DNA of 64,000 bases, taken from positions 1 to 64,000 of the forward strand of contig JBNKWZ010000027.1 in NCBI GenBank assembly GCA_050300015.1. The letters run 5' to 3'. Each line of letters begins with the position of its first letter. The stretch's first letter is position 1. The notes beneath the pieces were generated by a model, which saw nothing but the letters and a program-made list of their open reading frames with translations, did not search any database and was not told where the DNA came from. Shown here piece after piece: positions 45,901 through 54,372 of this stretch. A program made the translations under genes and the position numbers. The stretch is from CAYZQH01 sp050300015 (GTDB lineage Bacteria; Pseudomonadota; Gammaproteobacteria; Pseudomonadales; Cellvibrionaceae).

Positions 45901-46743
45901 TACAACACCGAAGAGGGCGTCAACATCGAAATCCCCATGAATTTCGAGCTGACCCGCGCAAGTAACAATGCCTACTGGGAATATCAAAATGCCAGTTTCT
46001 TCCCTCTGGACAATATGGGCTTTGGTAATACCCAAGGCTGGGACCACAATTACCACTTTACGTTGGAAACCCATTTGGAGTTCCACTACACCGGTGGTGA
46101 AGTATTTACCTTCCGCGGCGACGATGATTTGTTCTTGTTCATTAATGGCAAGCTTGTGATCGACATTGGTGGCGTACACGAAGTGATTGAAGAATCTGTG
46201 AGCCTGGATGAGTTGGCCGAAGCCTTAGGTATAGAACCCGGCAACACTTACAGCTTTGACTTGTTCTTTGCCGAGCGCCATACCGTGGAATCCAACTTCA
46301 TGTTCCAAACCAATATTAATTTGGAATGTGTCAGCGATACCACTGAAGTCGTGAGCGAACCCGAGATGAAGTACACCGGAGGTGGCCACACAGGTGAAGG
46401 TAACTTTGGTTTTAACGTCATGGAGTCTAAAAACAAAGGGACTGTCGTGCACCTGCTATACCACAACCGTTACAACATGAACAAAGACCCACTGCTGATC
46501 AAAGTCAACACCAAAAATGTGGCGGTATCGCAAACCGAAGCAGGCATCACTTTTGACGCTGCCTGCCGCGTGCGAGACATGCGCAATTGGCGCGAGCGCA
46601 ATGACAACATATGTCGTGTCACTGCCAGTGATGGCCTAGATGGCGACCATTTCCATATAGAAGTCATCAGTGGCCCGAACGAAGGTTTTGACTCAGGCGA
46701 TGCCACCGTCAGCGGTGGCAATATTAAAAAGCACACGCGCTAA
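42901..46743 (+). CDS. Giant lipoprotein with propeller, Pro/Glu repeats, PKD-like and fibro-slime domains
   Basis: It encodes 1280 residues. Signal MFIDHPQKRNLLAVLIASVG is followed by LTAC (lipobox). A TolB/PD40-like propeller region (about 90-520) includes VNVSPDGTKLIFAA and PTYAPDGSIVFSSDR. An extended stalk of 12-residue repeats (PEVPVVPEEPTE) spans about 545-650. Three PKD-like domains follow (each starting like NTAPVADAGDD and containing SSDADGDTLTYQWS). A fibro-slime/PA14-like domain (about 940-1147) has TFRGDDDLFLFINGKLVIDI. A C-terminal unknown domain follows (GGGHTGEGNFGFNV onward). The ATG at 42901 has AGAGG ten bases ahead. Fibro-slime domains are known from Fibrobacter and myxobacterial surface proteins. 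It may be an adhesin or cargo of the adjacent machine; inferred. Confidence 0.88.
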   Translation: MFIDHPQKRNLLAVLIASVGLTACSDNQSGGSSGDKPSETGVLAFANTGTSVNGVTAEASQLSQDTQFAYVQRSVSDTALSLANQYQMALGTPAESPLNLHSPYAVNAGAKLVLRSSLDVDASETDLLNNLFPGGGYDVKDVNVSPDGTKLIFAAHGPEGDTRNSTWNIFEYHFVTATLRRIIASDALANAGQDTSPTYAPDGSIVFSSDRAAGNPNSPVVNIVEPDSDCIKVTPEERPSLLHSMTRLGDDILQLTYGNNHDTQTTTLKSGQIAFVRWSRGYEVVPECELNSTQDPFGESAASALANPEMWANDARCAYAQTSDVGPIVPVSHYTVLSISADGERLEQLYDTVTVSASDEAFLTFNELVQGENGKLTALLHHAYSPFAGGNLVELQTPSDANSQSVMGSTGLKSLTSSPADLYPNQLSANGWYSALWPYRDGTSRYLISWSNCIVNTPNGTSAFCSSGKEGEAEARYGIWVYEPASDTRLPVVRAKPGVVFSELAIAQPHNDASRELPFTAFNPNFVDNLDESRIVCPIPEPVEPEPEVPLEPEVPVEPEEPTEPEVPVVPEEPTEPEVPVVPEMPTEPEVPVVPEMPTEPEVPVVPEVPTEPEVPVVPEEPTEPEIPVVPEEPTEPEVPVVPEVPVEPVNTAPVADAGDDMPIYLAGSVVLDGTGSSDADGDTLTYQWSIVSMSEDTYAVLLDNTAVKPTLEFVGYGEYVVQLVVNDGLESSAPDTVIITSGNTAPVADAGDDRATTVNEVLLLDGTDSLDADGDALTYHWRVAEQPEGSLASLDDETLATPMIQIDAVGTYVIELIVNDGLLDSTVDSVTLTSLNVKPVAVAGEDLETEASETVTLDGNNSYDPDGDEITYSWSLISVPEGSEASLSDAAGATPSLTLDVAGTYVAQLIVNDGIVDSDTDTIAIVATAPSVVCDTSSITSRSMPFTLRDFKSSHPDFEYVISKDLGLVKDTLGLDGKPMYAGGNGTKTTHGPDTFSQWYNTEEGVNIEIPMNFELTRASNNAYWEYQNASFFPLDNMGFGNTQGWDHNYHFTLETHLEFHYTGGEVFTFRGDDDLFLFINGKLVIDIGGVHEVIEESVSLDELAEALGIEPGNTYSFDLFFAERHTVESNFMFQTNINLECVSDTTEVVSEPEMKYTGGGHTGEGNFGFNVMESKNKGTVVHLLYHNRYNMNKDPLLIKVNTKNVAVSQTEAGITFDAACRVRDMRNWRERNDNICRVTASDGLDGDHFHIEVISGPNEGFDSGDATVSGGNIKKHTR
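44541..44853 (+). repeat. 36-bp tandem repeat encoding PEVPVVPEEPTE stalk
   Basis: About eight in-frame units of 36 bases encode 12 residues each, with synonymous and Glu/Met/Val changes between units. Repeats are inside the giant lipoprotein and likely vary in number between strains. Confidence 0.85.
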
Positions 46744-46767
46744 GCAATAACGATCTCCACCTTTCAC

Positions 46768-46791
46768 AAAGGCCCCAAATGGGGCCTTTTT
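46768..46791 (+). terminator. Rho-independent terminator of the giant lipoprotein gene
   Basis: AAAGGCCCC-AAAT-GGGGCCTTTTT: a perfect nine-pair stem with a four-base loop and T-run, 24 bp after the stop codon. Confidence 0.9.
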
Positions 46792-47217
46792 ATAACGGCT
46801 ATTTTTTTACTACGGAGGAGATTGGGCAAGCCTTAGCGTTTTACTTCATTATCGACTTTCACTGTCACCGCACCATTTAAGATATGCACCACCTCATCGC
46901 ATTGAAAATGCCATAAAAACCGCCCGCCGGCACAACCCCACAGCCCCGTATTAAAACGGCTATCCCCCGATTGCGTTAAAGCCTTTCACACGCATTTTCG
47001 AGTCCCCTTCAAGCACGCAGGGGAGGGGTAAAAGCTTATAGGCGTCATGCCTTCCGAATCATCCACTGCCCCATATTCATAACCACTGCGTCGCCCATAA
47101 ACCAATGCCTTCGGCCAGTGATAGACTTTTGACACACCCCGCTTTAACAAATTGGCATATTAAGTTTCCCGTTATTGTTTAGGACGAAGCAAAGCTTCTA
47201 AACCATCAAAAGTTGCA

Positions 47218-47393
47218 GCTATTAACCCGGCAATTTTTTATGTCGGGTTAATACAGCACAAGGACGTGCCGCCATTGGCCGGAATGGCCAATGCAAGCCC
47301 TTAAAATACAAAGAAATTCACATATTTCCACCAGTATTTTGTGGGCGCGCAATTCAAGAGATTGAAGACCTATTGAGTTGCCGGGTTAATAGC
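47218..47393 (+). mobile_element. MITE-like element with 16-bp perfect terminal inverted repeats
   Basis: GCTATTAACCCGGCAA (47218-47233) and TTGCCGGGTTAATAGC (47378-47393) are exact inverse complements at the ends of a 176-bp non-coding unit. Inside are further hairpins: the left palindrome ending GTCGGGTTAAT, GCACAAGGACGTGC, and CATTGGCCGGAATGGCCAATG split around 47272. Partial or diverged relatives lie at 10969, 15147, 51881 and 52906. There is no transposase in the window that fits. Confidence 0.75.
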
Positions 47394-47496
47394 ACCAAAA
47401 TACTCAATTCGGCTGAACGAGACAATTGCGCGACACTTTGCGTACGGAGAATAGCACCAATGTTATGATGCGCATTTACACAGTATTTGGCTGCGC

Positions 47497-48828
47497 ATGG
47501 CATTGTCCCATACACAACTCGTTAAGCTCGAACAACTCGGTGCCATTGAAGCCGGCGGGCACACATTGCCCCAGGTCAGCGATGCACATCGCCGGTTCGA
47601 GGAGTGGCTTAGCGCCCGACTCAACACTTCCGAACAAACACCCACACTGCACCAAGCACTCACCGAAGCCGTTAAAGTGTTCCGTGCGGTAAAATTGGGG
47701 TTAGCCCTATTGTTCGGGTTTTTGGGCGTTGCCACCGCGACACAACTGTTGGTTAGCCCCACCGGCGAATTAAACGTGTTTGCACTACTCGGTTCTATGC
47801 TTGGTATTCATACCCTAAGCTTACTGCTGTGGTGCGGGTTAATGCTATTACCTCATCGACAAGCACCAAGCCTTTTGCAGTGGATCACAGCGCCGCTGGT
47901 GCGCTGGGCAGTATCCTTATCTACTCACTCGCTGGCGCATACTGCCAACCTCGCTTGGCATCAAGCGCAGTTTGCCGCCCCCTTTCGGATTTGGCGCTTA
48001 GGGTTTCTCACACATTGGTGCTGGCTATTTTTTTTGCTCGGCAATGGCATGGGCTTATTGCTGCTGTTCACCACGCGCAGTTACAACTTTGTTTGGGAAT
48101 CGACCCTTTTTGAAGCAGACGCTTTCTCTGCGTTAATGCAGCCTCTGATCACGCCGCTCACCCTAATCCAGTGGCCTACGCCCGAAATCACAGCGTCTTT
48201 GAGCACTGTGGACGCCGCACTGCCCGATAAACGCCGATGGGCGATTTTCATAATGGGTTGCCTACTTTGGTATGGCGCGCTCCCCCGGTTCGCGGCAATG
48301 ATCCTTTGCGTCATGGCAACCCGCTGGCATGAAAGCCGCCATACGTTTGAGCCCACAAAGGCGCCATTTCTGCAATGGCAGGCACGCTTTGACGCCCAGC
48401 TTGTGCGCACTCAAATCCTCGACCCAGACCCAGCGGTGAAGGCAACCTCAAAACTTTCGTCACTGTCGTTTTCGACCCAAGCCCCGCCTGAGAATGGCCG
48501 CTGGCTTGGCCTTGAAATTGGCGAAACATCGCGCTGGCTAAGCGTCATCCCTAAGCTAGAAGCGGCCATTAACCAGCCTGACGATATTCAAACTATCCTT
48601 GCCAAGCCCTCACCGTCTCACGCACCCACCATTGTGTTTGTGGACGGCAAGCGTTCGCCTGACCGCGGAACCCAACGACTGCTAAACCAATGTGCGGCAC
48701 ACGCGTCTTGGTTTGCCGTGGTCGATACCGACCACACGCCCTCCACCAAACAACAGGCCTGGCTGCAGGCGGCCAAACAGGCAGGCTTTACGCCAGACAA
48801 ATGGCTTTACGTGCAGGCACCCCGATGA
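47497..48828 (+). CDS. DUF2868 membrane protein
   Basis: It encodes 443 residues. Several membrane helices include LGLALLFGFLGVATATQLLV, LLGSMLGIHTLSLLLWCGLM and WCWLFFLLGNGMGLLLLF. TTRSYNFVWESTLF and ARWHESRHTFEP-like segments fit DUF2868. The C-terminal cytosolic part is about residues 300-443. Its stop overlaps the GTPase start by four bases (ATGA), so the two are translated together. In many gammaproteobacteria DUF2868 and DUF3482 genes form a pair of unknown role, perhaps in membrane or cell-size regulation. Confidence 0.85.
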   Translation: MALSHTQLVKLEQLGAIEAGGHTLPQVSDAHRRFEEWLSARLNTSEQTPTLHQALTEAVKVFRAVKLGLALLFGFLGVATATQLLVSPTGELNVFALLGSMLGIHTLSLLLWCGLMLLPHRQAPSLLQWITAPLVRWAVSLSTHSLAHTANLAWHQAQFAAPFRIWRLGFLTHWCWLFFLLGNGMGLLLLFTTRSYNFVWESTLFEADAFSALMQPLITPLTLIQWPTPEITASLSTVDAALPDKRRWAIFIMGCLLWYGALPRFAAMILCVMATRWHESRHTFEPTKAPFLQWQARFDAQLVRTQILDPDPAVKATSKLSSLSFSTQAPPENGRWLGLEIGETSRWLSVIPKLEAAINQPDDIQTILAKPSPSHAPTIVFVDGKRSPDRGTQRLLNQCAAHASWFAVVDTDHTPSTKQQAWLQAAKQAGFTPDKWLYVQAPR

Positions 48829-50159
48829 CCACAACACTTTCCATCGCTGTGGTGGGGCACACCAATACGGGTAAGACTTCGCTACTGCGGACCCTCACGC
48901 GCGACAGCCACTTCGGGCAAGTGGCCGATCAGGCAGGTACCACTCGCCATGTGGAACAAACGGTGTTTTCAACGGAAGTGGGAGACTTGTTGTGGCGAGA
49001 CACGCCTGGGCTTGAAGACTCGAGTGCCCTGTACCAAACCTTACACCAACACCGCCAACTCGGCACACCCCGTGATCAACTGGCCCGCTTTGTACAGGAC
49101 GCTGCCTTTCACCCAGAGTTTGAACAAGAAATTAAAGTGCTCACCCAGTTGTTGGACAGTGACGTGCTGCTTTACGTCATCGACTGCCGCGAACCCTGGC
49201 TTGGTAAATATCACGACGAGTTGCGTATTTTACTCATGGCGGCCAAACCCATTCTGCCTGTGCTCAACTTTTTACACGCCGAGCACCCACAGCAATCGCT
49301 TTGGCTACAACACTTGGCGGAACTGGGTCTGCATGCCCATGTGGCCTTTGATACGGTAGCATTTGATTTTGAAGCTGAGCGACGTTTATATCAAAAGCTT
49401 CAAACCCTGGCGGAGCCGCACTATAGATTGATTCAAACCTGGATTGACACTCGCGAAGCCGAATGGCGAAACTTGATTCAAGCAGCCTGCGCACGCGTAA
49501 GCGAATGCCTATTTGAGGCCTCAGCGCTTGAGGCCAATGCCAATAGTGCAGATCAATCCCAAGCCTCGCTTCAAAATCAGGCGCGAGCCATTGAACAACA
49601 GTGTTTGCAGGATTTACTCGCACTGATGCGGTTTTCCAGCGAAGAAGTGCGCCTGTCGAATTTACCAGTTAAAAACGGTGCCTGGCAGCTGGATTTATTC
49701 TCCAAAGAGACCCTTAAAACCCTGGGGCTTGAGTCGGCCTCCGCCGCCGCCACAGGAGCGGCCATTGGCGTGGGCATCGACTTGATGTTTGCGGGTATGA
49801 GCCTTGGTGCCGCCACAGCGCTTGGCGCAACACTGGGCACGGCATACGCCACCAGCAAACGTTTTGGAAAACGCCTATGGCAGCGCTCACAAGGCATTAA
49901 GCCTTTTTATCTGGATGACACTACCTTAGACGCCCTGCTACTGCGTAGCCTTTGGGTATTGCGCGCGCTGCTCAAACGCGGCCATGCAGCACTCACACCC
50001 GACAAACTCGACGAAAAAACGGTTTTTTCACGCCCGAGTAACTGGCCGGATCAACGCCGCACTTTGCGCGCGAGCGCTTTAGGCATGGGGCAAGACCCCG
50101 CCCAAGCCAAGCGCCAATTGGCACTGGCCCTAGAGCATTGGTTGGCGCCAGAGCCGTAG
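48825..50159 (+). CDS. GTPase with DUF3482 C-terminal domain
   Basis: It encodes 444 residues. The N-terminal GTPase has a P-loop VVGHTNTGKTSLLRTL, switch TTRHVEQ, and DTPGLED as the G3 motif. LLYVIDCREPW and PILPVLNF are at later positions; the latter replaces the usual NKxD (G4), which is degenerate. The DUF3482 C-terminal half has Gly/Ala-rich segments (ATGAAIGVGIDLMFAGMSLG, AATALGATLG) that may insert in membranes. The true start is the ATG at 48825, overlapping the DUF2868 stop. It likely acts with the DUF2868 protein. Confidence 0.9.
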   Translation: MTTTLSIAVVGHTNTGKTSLLRTLTRDSHFGQVADQAGTTRHVEQTVFSTEVGDLLWRDTPGLEDSSALYQTLHQHRQLGTPRDQLARFVQDAAFHPEFEQEIKVLTQLLDSDVLLYVIDCREPWLGKYHDELRILLMAAKPILPVLNFLHAEHPQQSLWLQHLAELGLHAHVAFDTVAFDFEAERRLYQKLQTLAEPHYRLIQTWIDTREAEWRNLIQAACARVSECLFEASALEANANSADQSQASLQNQARAIEQQCLQDLLALMRFSSEEVRLSNLPVKNGAWQLDLFSKETLKTLGLESASAAATGAAIGVGIDLMFAGMSLGAATALGATLGTAYATSKRFGKRLWQRSQGIKPFYLDDTTLDALLLRSLWVLRALLKRGHAALTPDKLDEKTVFSRPSNWPDQRRTLRASALGMGQDPAQAKRQLALALEHWLAPEP

Positions 50160-50207
50160 CCTCTGAACTTGAGTCTCAGAGCTTACCAACACGCTGTGCC
50201 GCCTCAA

Positions 50208-51332
50208 TTATTTGGGTGTTTTTTTCAGAAAGGTTTTAAATAGAGAACCGGTGCTTGAGCGCTGTTCCGCTGGCGTCACGATATGTGCTTTTTTGTGCAG
50301 TAGCGCTTGAGCAAGCTCTAGGCCCGTCATCATCCGCGCTTTTTGGGTGTTCACGTCCACCATCATAAAATGCGATGTTTTCACATTTAACCAGGCTAAG
50401 CGCAAGTGATCACCATTTTCAAATTGCACTTCGGAACCGAACTCTAATTTGCGCAAACGATGCACCAGCTCGTTTTCCAATACTGCGGAGTAATCTTTTC
50501 TCGGTGGCGACTGGTACGCCTTGCGTTGGGCCGTTGTTTGAAGCTGACTAGACAGGCTGCTACTGGCAGGAATGGCCGTGGTTTTGGCCACAGCACGATC
50601 CATCATCTCGTTCAAGGTCGCTAACATCGATTGGCACTTGTTCGGCTCGTAGCGAATCACTCTAAAGCCTTCGCGCACGCGCTGTATAAGCGGTTCGCGA
50701 AGCTCTGCTAATTGCGCGACTTCCACCTGCGTATACTTAGGTTTTATCGCCCAAATCACATTGTCCATTATGGCCAGGGCCTGACTCCACGCCGGGGAGT
50801 GATCACCATGACGCAGGGCCGTGTAACATAGGTAGTCCGTCCATGGTTGAAACAGAAACAGCAAAATGGTCGAAGGCAGCTCGTTGTCGCGCGTGCGCTG
50901 CATGACTTGGTCATACACCCGGATTTTAACCGCACGCAAACGCCTTTGACCTTGCTCCACCACCTCGTTGCGTTTGTGAAGGGTTTCCTCCCGCGCGGTG
51001 ACGTTGCGCGTAAAATTGGTCAACTCCACCAAGGTATCGGTCATGGAGCGCACATCTTGCTTAATTTCCCCTAGAACTTTTTCAACAACACTGTCTACCT
51101 TGTGTTGTTTGGCGCTGGCATTGCTAATATCCAAATTAAACGCCACTTCCAGCTCAGACAAATAGCCGTCAAAGGATTTGCGCGCACGCTCCACCGCAAC
51201 ATTTTTGCACTCACGTAAGTGATACATCAATAAATCAGATGTCTCATCATCGCTCACGTGCCTACTTTCGGTGCTGCTGGCACTTTCTTCGGGCAACATG
51301 GACAAGGCACCTTGATCAAATATCTCAAGCAT
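50208..51332 (-). CDS. DUF1631-like protein, short form
   Basis: It encodes 374 residues. The segment FLFQPWTDYLCYTALRHGDH, with SPAWSQALAIMDNVIWAI, is the characteristic central block of DUF1631 proteins. The C-terminal part (about 290-360) has GSEVQFENGDHLRLAWLNVK and HFMMVDVNTQKARMMTGLEL, which resembles the PilZ-like tail of the family. Typical DUF1631 proteins are about twice as long, so this one lacks the N-terminal half, or represents a short subfamily. The N-terminal 150 residues are acidic and helical. Function is unknown. It is convergent with the GTPase gene. Confidence 0.75.
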   Translation of the reverse strand: MLEIFDQGALSMLPEESASSTESRHVSDDETSDLLMYHLRECKNVAVERARKSFDGYLSELEVAFNLDISNASAKQHKVDSVVEKVLGEIKQDVRSMTDTLVELTNFTRNVTAREETLHKRNEVVEQGQRRLRAVKIRVYDQVMQRTRDNELPSTILLFLFQPWTDYLCYTALRHGDHSPAWSQALAIMDNVIWAIKPKYTQVEVAQLAELREPLIQRVREGFRVIRYEPNKCQSMLATLNEMMDRAVAKTTAIPASSSLSSQLQTTAQRKAYQSPPRKDYSAVLENELVHRLRKLEFGSEVQFENGDHLRLAWLNVKTSHFMMVDVNTQKARMMTGLELAQALLHKKAHIVTPAEQRSSTGSLFKTFLKKTPK

Positions 51333-52260
51333 GGGGAGTTATGTCTCACAAGTTAAACAAAAAAGTGAAATCGAGGCAATTCGAAGGGGCTAAGGCCAGC
51401 CGTTCACCTCGTGGGCTACGCCACTGCAAATAAAGTTCCAAGTTGACAGTCTTGCCCAGGGAACCTCTGAAAACCTTTTCGGGCGCAGCTTGTGGCTACA
51501 AGCCTCATGCACAATGTTGTGCGGCATGACCTAACGTACAATCCAAGCTAGAACTTTCAAACTCAGAGGGTCCATACGGCTCTATTCTAAAGGACACACC
51601 AGGGAACCTCCAGCGTTTTAACCGCTTATTGGGTTAACAGTGTTCTATTTCCAGGCACATCGAGCACATTCTAAACATGTTAAGCTAAGACGGCCAAGGC
51701 CTTACAGACTAAGCCTTACAAAAATTTCCTTATCCCACCCGAAAAGCCCCATACCTTGTGGGTATATTCGTACTCAACTCAAAACATAGTCATACTGAAC
51801 CACGAGATTTATTGGCCGACAAACGAATGACAACCCTCAAATACAAGATTACTCAACCATCGGCGCCGTTATTTAAGGGTGCGCAATTCAATAGACAGAA
51901 GATCTATTGAACTGCCGGAGTAATAGTATTGCGCTGTGGCCTGGAATCGCGTAGCGCTAGAGGTGAATGATGGACTTGAGGCACAGAATTAAACGGTTTA
52001 ATCGCTGGTCTACAAGATGACACGCAGGATACCTCAGTTGCCGCGTTAACCGTCCCAATACTCTCAAACGCTTAGGTTCACAGGGCTTTTCATGGCTCTC
52101 AACGCCTTTAAGTCAAGGCTATGTCATCGCACGGGCAAAGAACAATGCTCTACGCAAACCGTTAAACATGGCATGATTGACAGTCATCCGCGCGTCCGAA
52201 TGGCAACGCGCTTTAGACACCCACCTTGGGCTGTCCCATTCAATGAGATGAGGTGACTTT
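51333..52260. other. Intergenic region with a solo MITE end
   Basis: There is no gene in 930 bp. AGGGAACCTC occurs near 51459 and 51602. At 51881-51926 lies the right-end half of the MITE-like family, including a perfect TTCAATAGA/TCTATTGAA stem and TGCCGGAGTAATAG. The rest shows nothing I can support. Confidence 0.5.
51881..51926 (+). repeat. Solo right end of the MITE-like repeat
   Basis: GCGCAATTCAATAGA...TCTATTGAACTGCCGGAGTAATAG aligns with 47346-47392. The matching left end is absent. Confidence 0.55.
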
Positions 52261-52857
52261 ATGGCTTTAACAGAATCCACCATGCTGCCTTTAGGTGCCT
52301 CGGCACCTGAGTTTTCTTTACCTGCCACAGATGGCACACCCATGACCTATAGCGATGTGGCGGGAACACAAGGTACTGTGGTTTTATTTATCTGCAATCA
52401 CTGTCCTTATGTGATTCACATTGCCCCAGCCCTGAGCCAACTGGCCAAACACTATATGGCCAAAGGCATCGGCTTTGTGGCCATTAACAGCAACGACACC
52501 CAAGCCTACCCCGCTGACAGCTTCTCTAAAATGGCTGAAGAAAAAGCACTAAGAGGCTATGACTTTCCTTATTTGTTTGATGAATCACAAGCTGTGGCAA
52601 AGGCTTTTAAGGCGGCCTGCACGCCCGATCTCTACGTGTTTAACGCGCAAAACAAATTGGTCTACCGCGGGCAGTTTGACGATACCCGCCCCCATCGCAT
52701 CGCCTCCGGCCACTATGACTCGGGAAAGGCACCCGCCACCGGTGATGATCTCAAAGCTGCGCTGGATGTCATGCTCTCTGGTGAAACACCCAACACTGCC
52801 CAGCTGCCCTCCATGGGGTGTAACATTAAATGGAAGCCAGGAAACGAGCCACATTAG
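52261..52857 (+). CDS. Thioredoxin-like protein, AhpC/TSA-related
   Basis: It encodes 198 residues without signal peptide. The N-terminal LGASAPEFSLPATDGTPMTY leads to the redox motif FICNHCPYV (C45 and C48). VAINSNDTQAYPADSF and FKAACTPDLYVFNAQNKLVY follow, typical of the cytosolic redoxin subgroup with the CNHCPY motif. The end has GCNIKWKPGN. It has AGATGAGGTG upstream as a ribosome-binding site. It is likely an antioxidant or thiol-disulfide enzyme; the substrate is unknown. Confidence 0.9.
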   Translation: MALTESTMLPLGASAPEFSLPATDGTPMTYSDVAGTQGTVVLFICNHCPYVIHIAPALSQLAKHYMAKGIGFVAINSNDTQAYPADSFSKMAEEKALRGYDFPYLFDESQAVAKAFKAACTPDLYVFNAQNKLVYRGQFDDTRPHRIASGHYDSGKAPATGDDLKAALDVMLSGETPNTAQLPSMGCNIKWKPGNEPH

Positions 52858-52905
52858 GTTTTCTTTCTAGACCTACCATTTCTAGACTCGAAAGATCGGA
52901 ACAAT

Positions 52906-53087
52906 GCTATTAACCCGGCAATGAATATTGTCGAGTTAATAAAGCAGAACCGGGATGTGCCGTCGCTGGCGTTAGCCCGAGCGAGCCATTGAAACACCCG
53001 CCAGTTCGCACATTGGTGCCAGTGTTTCAAAGGCGAAGATCAAATAGATATAGATACGGTCGACCTACTTGGTCGCCTGATTAACAA
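52906..53087 (+). mobile_element. Second copy of the MITE-like element, diverged
   Basis: The left terminus GCTATTAACCCGGCAA is identical to that at 47218. The left palindrome continues TGAATATTGTCGAGTTAAT. The right end near 53073-53087 (TCGCCTGATTAACA) is a weak match (10 of 14). The length of about 182 bp is close to the first copy. GAAACACCCGCCAG and CCAGTGTTTC make an internal hairpin. Confidence 0.55.
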
Positions 53088-53135
53088 TACAAGCTTTAAA
53101 CTCGAAAGATAGAGTGTACTGGTACAATACCCAGG

Positions 53136-53605
53136 CTATAGCTCTGTAACATTCACCCAGAATTTGGGGTTATCCAGCGGGGGGGTTAGGGCCGGCAACT
53201 CAGGGTTATCCAGTTTAAATATTCTGCGATTTTGCAACCCAGCCTTCTCTAGCACCAACTTGACCATCGAGTTATTTAAAGCGGCACGCGAATTGGCAAG
53301 GCATTTTGCTCCATATCGTGATTGGTCTCCGTCCAAATGGCATCCATTTCGCCAGCGATTAATTCTTCCCTCAATTTTGGCGCACTCAGTGCATCGTCTT
53401 TGAGGTTTATCTGAAAAGAAACGCCCGCGCGATCTAAACCGAGCTTGATCATTTGCAGAGCATAATTGGCATTGTCGTCTCCCCGAGAAACCACATTGAC
53501 CATCATCTCAGCAGCACTAACGCCAGGCATCACACAAAAGAGTGCTAACAAAATACGGATAATTAAACGACACTTTACCGGGCATAATGCTGCACCACTA
53601 TACAT
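53136..53605 (-). pseudogene. Substrate-binding protein remnant with internal deletion
   Basis: The first part codes for a signal peptide (IIRILLALFCVMPGVSAAE) and the start of a type-2 periplasmic binding protein: MMVNVVSRGDDNANYALQMI, then MDAIWTETNHDMEQNALPIRVPL and a stop. In another frame, directly after, lies the C-terminal tail LVLEKAGLQNRRIFKLDNPE with LPALTPPLDNPKFW. In intact family members about 150 residues separate these blocks. A deletion with frame loss therefore explains the locus. Both halves are still readable, so decay looks recent. It is not expected to work. Confidence 0.65.
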
Positions 53606-54063
53606 AAACGTCAAAAGCCCACCCCTCCCCAAAAACCTTTTCGGGCTCAAAACACCGGTATAGACCAGCCTAATTAGACGCTCTAATTTACTGTGCCTGC
53701 TCCCATTTTGTCGGTCTGCCGACCAATAGGCTAAACAACAAAACAATACCATCACCGCATCACGGCACAACCAATGCAACCCATAAAATCCCAGTAAAAC
53801 TGACCTCGCTAAAGTGACGCCAGTAAACCATTGTTAATCGCGCATTTTAATAGGTCACGAATTTTTTGGTAAATGCCATCAGTGATACTCAACGTTTTTT
53901 CACACAACCCTCGGACCGAAAATAAGTGGCACCCATTTCAACCCCAAGGCAATATTTTCGTCACTTTGTTTAGCCGCATCGCCTAGAATGTGGTGAGCAA
54001 CGGCACGTCCGTGTCGCAGCTTCATTCGGCATTATCGAATCGCAATCTTATCAGGGGGCATCA
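53606..54063. other. Intergenic region upstream of the CBM48 gene
   Basis: The region has no gene I can support. A frame at 53606-53779 continues the pseudogene upstream but without a start signal. AGGGGG before 54064 serves as ribosome-binding site. Confidence 0.45.
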
Positions 54064-54372
54064 ATGAGTATCTTAAAAAGTTATTTAAAAACCAAACCCG
54101 TTTGTAAAGTCAAATTTGTGTTACCCAAAACACAACTTAATGGGGCCAAGTCTGTACAGTTGGTGGGAGAATTTAATAACTGGGATACCGATGCATTACC
54201 CATGCGCAAACAAAAAAGTGGTGACTATGCGGCCACTATCAATTTAGAGCCCGGGCAAGAATATGCCTTCCGCTACCTCATTGATGGTCAAGAATGGGAA
54301 AATGATGGCGAAGCCGACAAGTATATTCCAAGCCTAGTCTGCGAAGCGGAAAATTCTGTAGTGGTTGTGTAA
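54064..54372 (+). CDS. Small glycogen-binding (CBM48/AMPK-beta-like) protein
   Basis: It encodes 102 residues that form one early-set domain: CKVKFVLPKTQLNGAKSVQL, VGEFNNWD, MRKQKSGDYAATINLEPGQE and YAFRYLIDGQEWENDGEADK. VGEFNNWD and YRYLIDG are the hallmarks of isoamylase-N/CBM48 domains that bind alpha-glucans. No catalytic domain is attached. It is cytoplasmic. GGGGGCATCAATG gives a purine-rich start site. It may target or regulate glycogen metabolism; no such genes are adjacent. Confidence 0.88.
   Translation: MSILKSYLKTKPVCKVKFVLPKTQLNGAKSVQLVGEFNNWDTDALPMRKQKSGDYAATINLEPGQEYAFRYLIDGQEWENDGEADKYIPSLVCEAENSVVVV

Larger units (their letters stand above)
46744..47496. other. Intergenic region with terminator and MITE-like element
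   Basis: After the terminator at 46768-46791 there is no gene. The right half is the 176-bp inverted-repeat element (47218-47393). A short open frame at 47426-47692 overlaps the next gene out of frame and is not real. Confidence 0.55.

Noticed and set aside
47426..47692. 88-codon frame before the DUF2868 gene
   Set aside because: It overlaps the real gene in another frame and has no family resemblance or good start site.
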